This document shows, in pieces, positions 63,780-64,000 of a stretch of 64,000 nt of DNA. Positions within the stretch are counted from its first letter, which is position 1. Each line of letters opens with the position of its first letter. Source of the stretch: Paenibacillus sp. MAHUQ-63 (GTDB lineage Bacteria > Bacillota > Bacilli > Paenibacillales > NBRC-103111). Location: assembly GCF_028765165.1 (NCBI RefSeq), contig NZ_JARADB010000001.1, positions 1,178,001 through 1,242,000 of the forward strand. Reading direction: 5' to 3'. The notes beneath the pieces were generated by a model. The model made no database searches, was not told the DNA's origin, and saw nothing but the letters and a program-made list of their open reading frames with translations. A program made the translations under genes and the position numbers.

Positions 63780-64000
63780 ATGCAGTTGGACAAAATCATC
63801 GCCTACCATAAGGCGCTCTCCGATGCGACACGGGTCCGGATGCTCATATTGCTGGGGGAAGGCGAGCTGAGCGGCGGAGTGCTGGCCGAGAAATTGGGGC
63901 TCACGCCTGCAACGATCACCCATCATGCCGCCAAGCTCCGCGAAGCGAGTCTTATTCATGAACGCAGGGACAAGAATACGATTTATTTCACTTTGAACGA
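63780..64000 (+). CDS. ArsR-family HTH regulator (3' end outside window)
   Basis: The visible 73 residues form an ArsR winged helix: MQLDKIIAYHKALSDATRVRMLILLGEGELSGGVLAEKL and LTPATITHHAAKLREASLIHERRDKNTIYFTL. AAGGAGG precedes the ATG at 63780. There is no CxC metal-binding pair in helix 3 of the visible part, so it may not be a classic arsenic sensor. The gene continues past base 64000. It likely represses itself through the palindromes in its promoter. Confidence 0.9.
   Translation, partial: MQLDKIIAYHKALSDATRVRMLILLGEGELSGGVLAEKLGLTPATITHHAAKLREASLIHERRDKNTIYFTLN

Overview
The window looks like chromosome of a Paenibacillus-type, endospore-forming Firmicute (Paenibacillaceae). The basis is moderately high GC, strong AGGAGG-type ribosome binding sites with many TTG/GTG starts, a gerA-type spore germinant receptor operon, a T-box controlled ilvB-ilvN-ilvC-leuA cluster, infC-rpmI-rplT behind an L20-type leader with an ATT-started infC, and the ytqA/ytqB (mnmL/mnmM) pair. 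No rRNA, tRNA, CRISPR array, prophage or insertion sequence was found.

Layout. 1-2.7 kb holds the 3' part of an XRE regulator, a multi-pass membrane protein, a LytTR response regulator and a small CxxC protein. 2.95-14.6 kb is an alpha-glucan cluster on the + strand. It has two tandem modules, each a DUF4912 protein translationally coupled to a GH57-like/GT4 fusion, with a sugar nucleotidyltransferase/degenerate phosphomannomutase fusion and a KTSC-like small protein between them, and a GH15 glucoamylase at the end. In the first fusion the GH57 nucleophile position is Gly instead of Glu, so that copy looks like a pseudoenzyme paired with an intact one. 14.7-15.7 kb has a GcvH-like protein lacking the lipoyl lysine and a 2-Cys peroxiredoxin, followed by a repeat-rich gap.

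16.5-33.8 kb carries branched-chain amino acid genes on the - strand (leuB; then leuA, ilvC, ilvN, ilvB). They are interrupted by a + strand operon for beta-mannoside uptake and hydrolysis (lipoprotein, two permeases, YesM/YesN-type two-component system, GH2 beta-mannosidase) and by an aminotransferase. 33.9-37.8 kb is a three-gene germinant receptor operon. 38.0-39.4 kb is infC-rpmI-rplT. 39.4-43.9 kb has a membrane GT2 enzyme, a small unknown, PAP2 phosphatase plus an MGDG-synthase-type glycosyltransferase, and trmB.

44-51 kb has a repeat-rich gap, a secreted WGxxGxxG-type protein, mnmL and mnmM separated by a cytochrome c lipoprotein gene, manA, an IMP dehydrogenase of the type best known from Tritrichomonas, and a PNPOx-fold protein. 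51.4-61.2 kb has a B12/radical SAM protein, an FAD oxidoreductase divergent from a LacI regulator with three phased repeats between them, an alpha/beta hydrolase fused to a SARP-like transcription factor, an unknown protein, an RluA pseudouridine synthase and a D-2-hydroxyacid dehydrogenase. The window ends with mqnD-mqnB of the futalosine menaquinone pathway and the start of a palindrome-preceded ArsR regulator.

The most novel-looking items are the duplicated GH57/GT4 cluster with its pseudoenzyme copy, the hydrolase-SARP fusion, the lysine-less GcvH, and a four-box inverted intergenic element present twice (44.6 and 61.3 kb).
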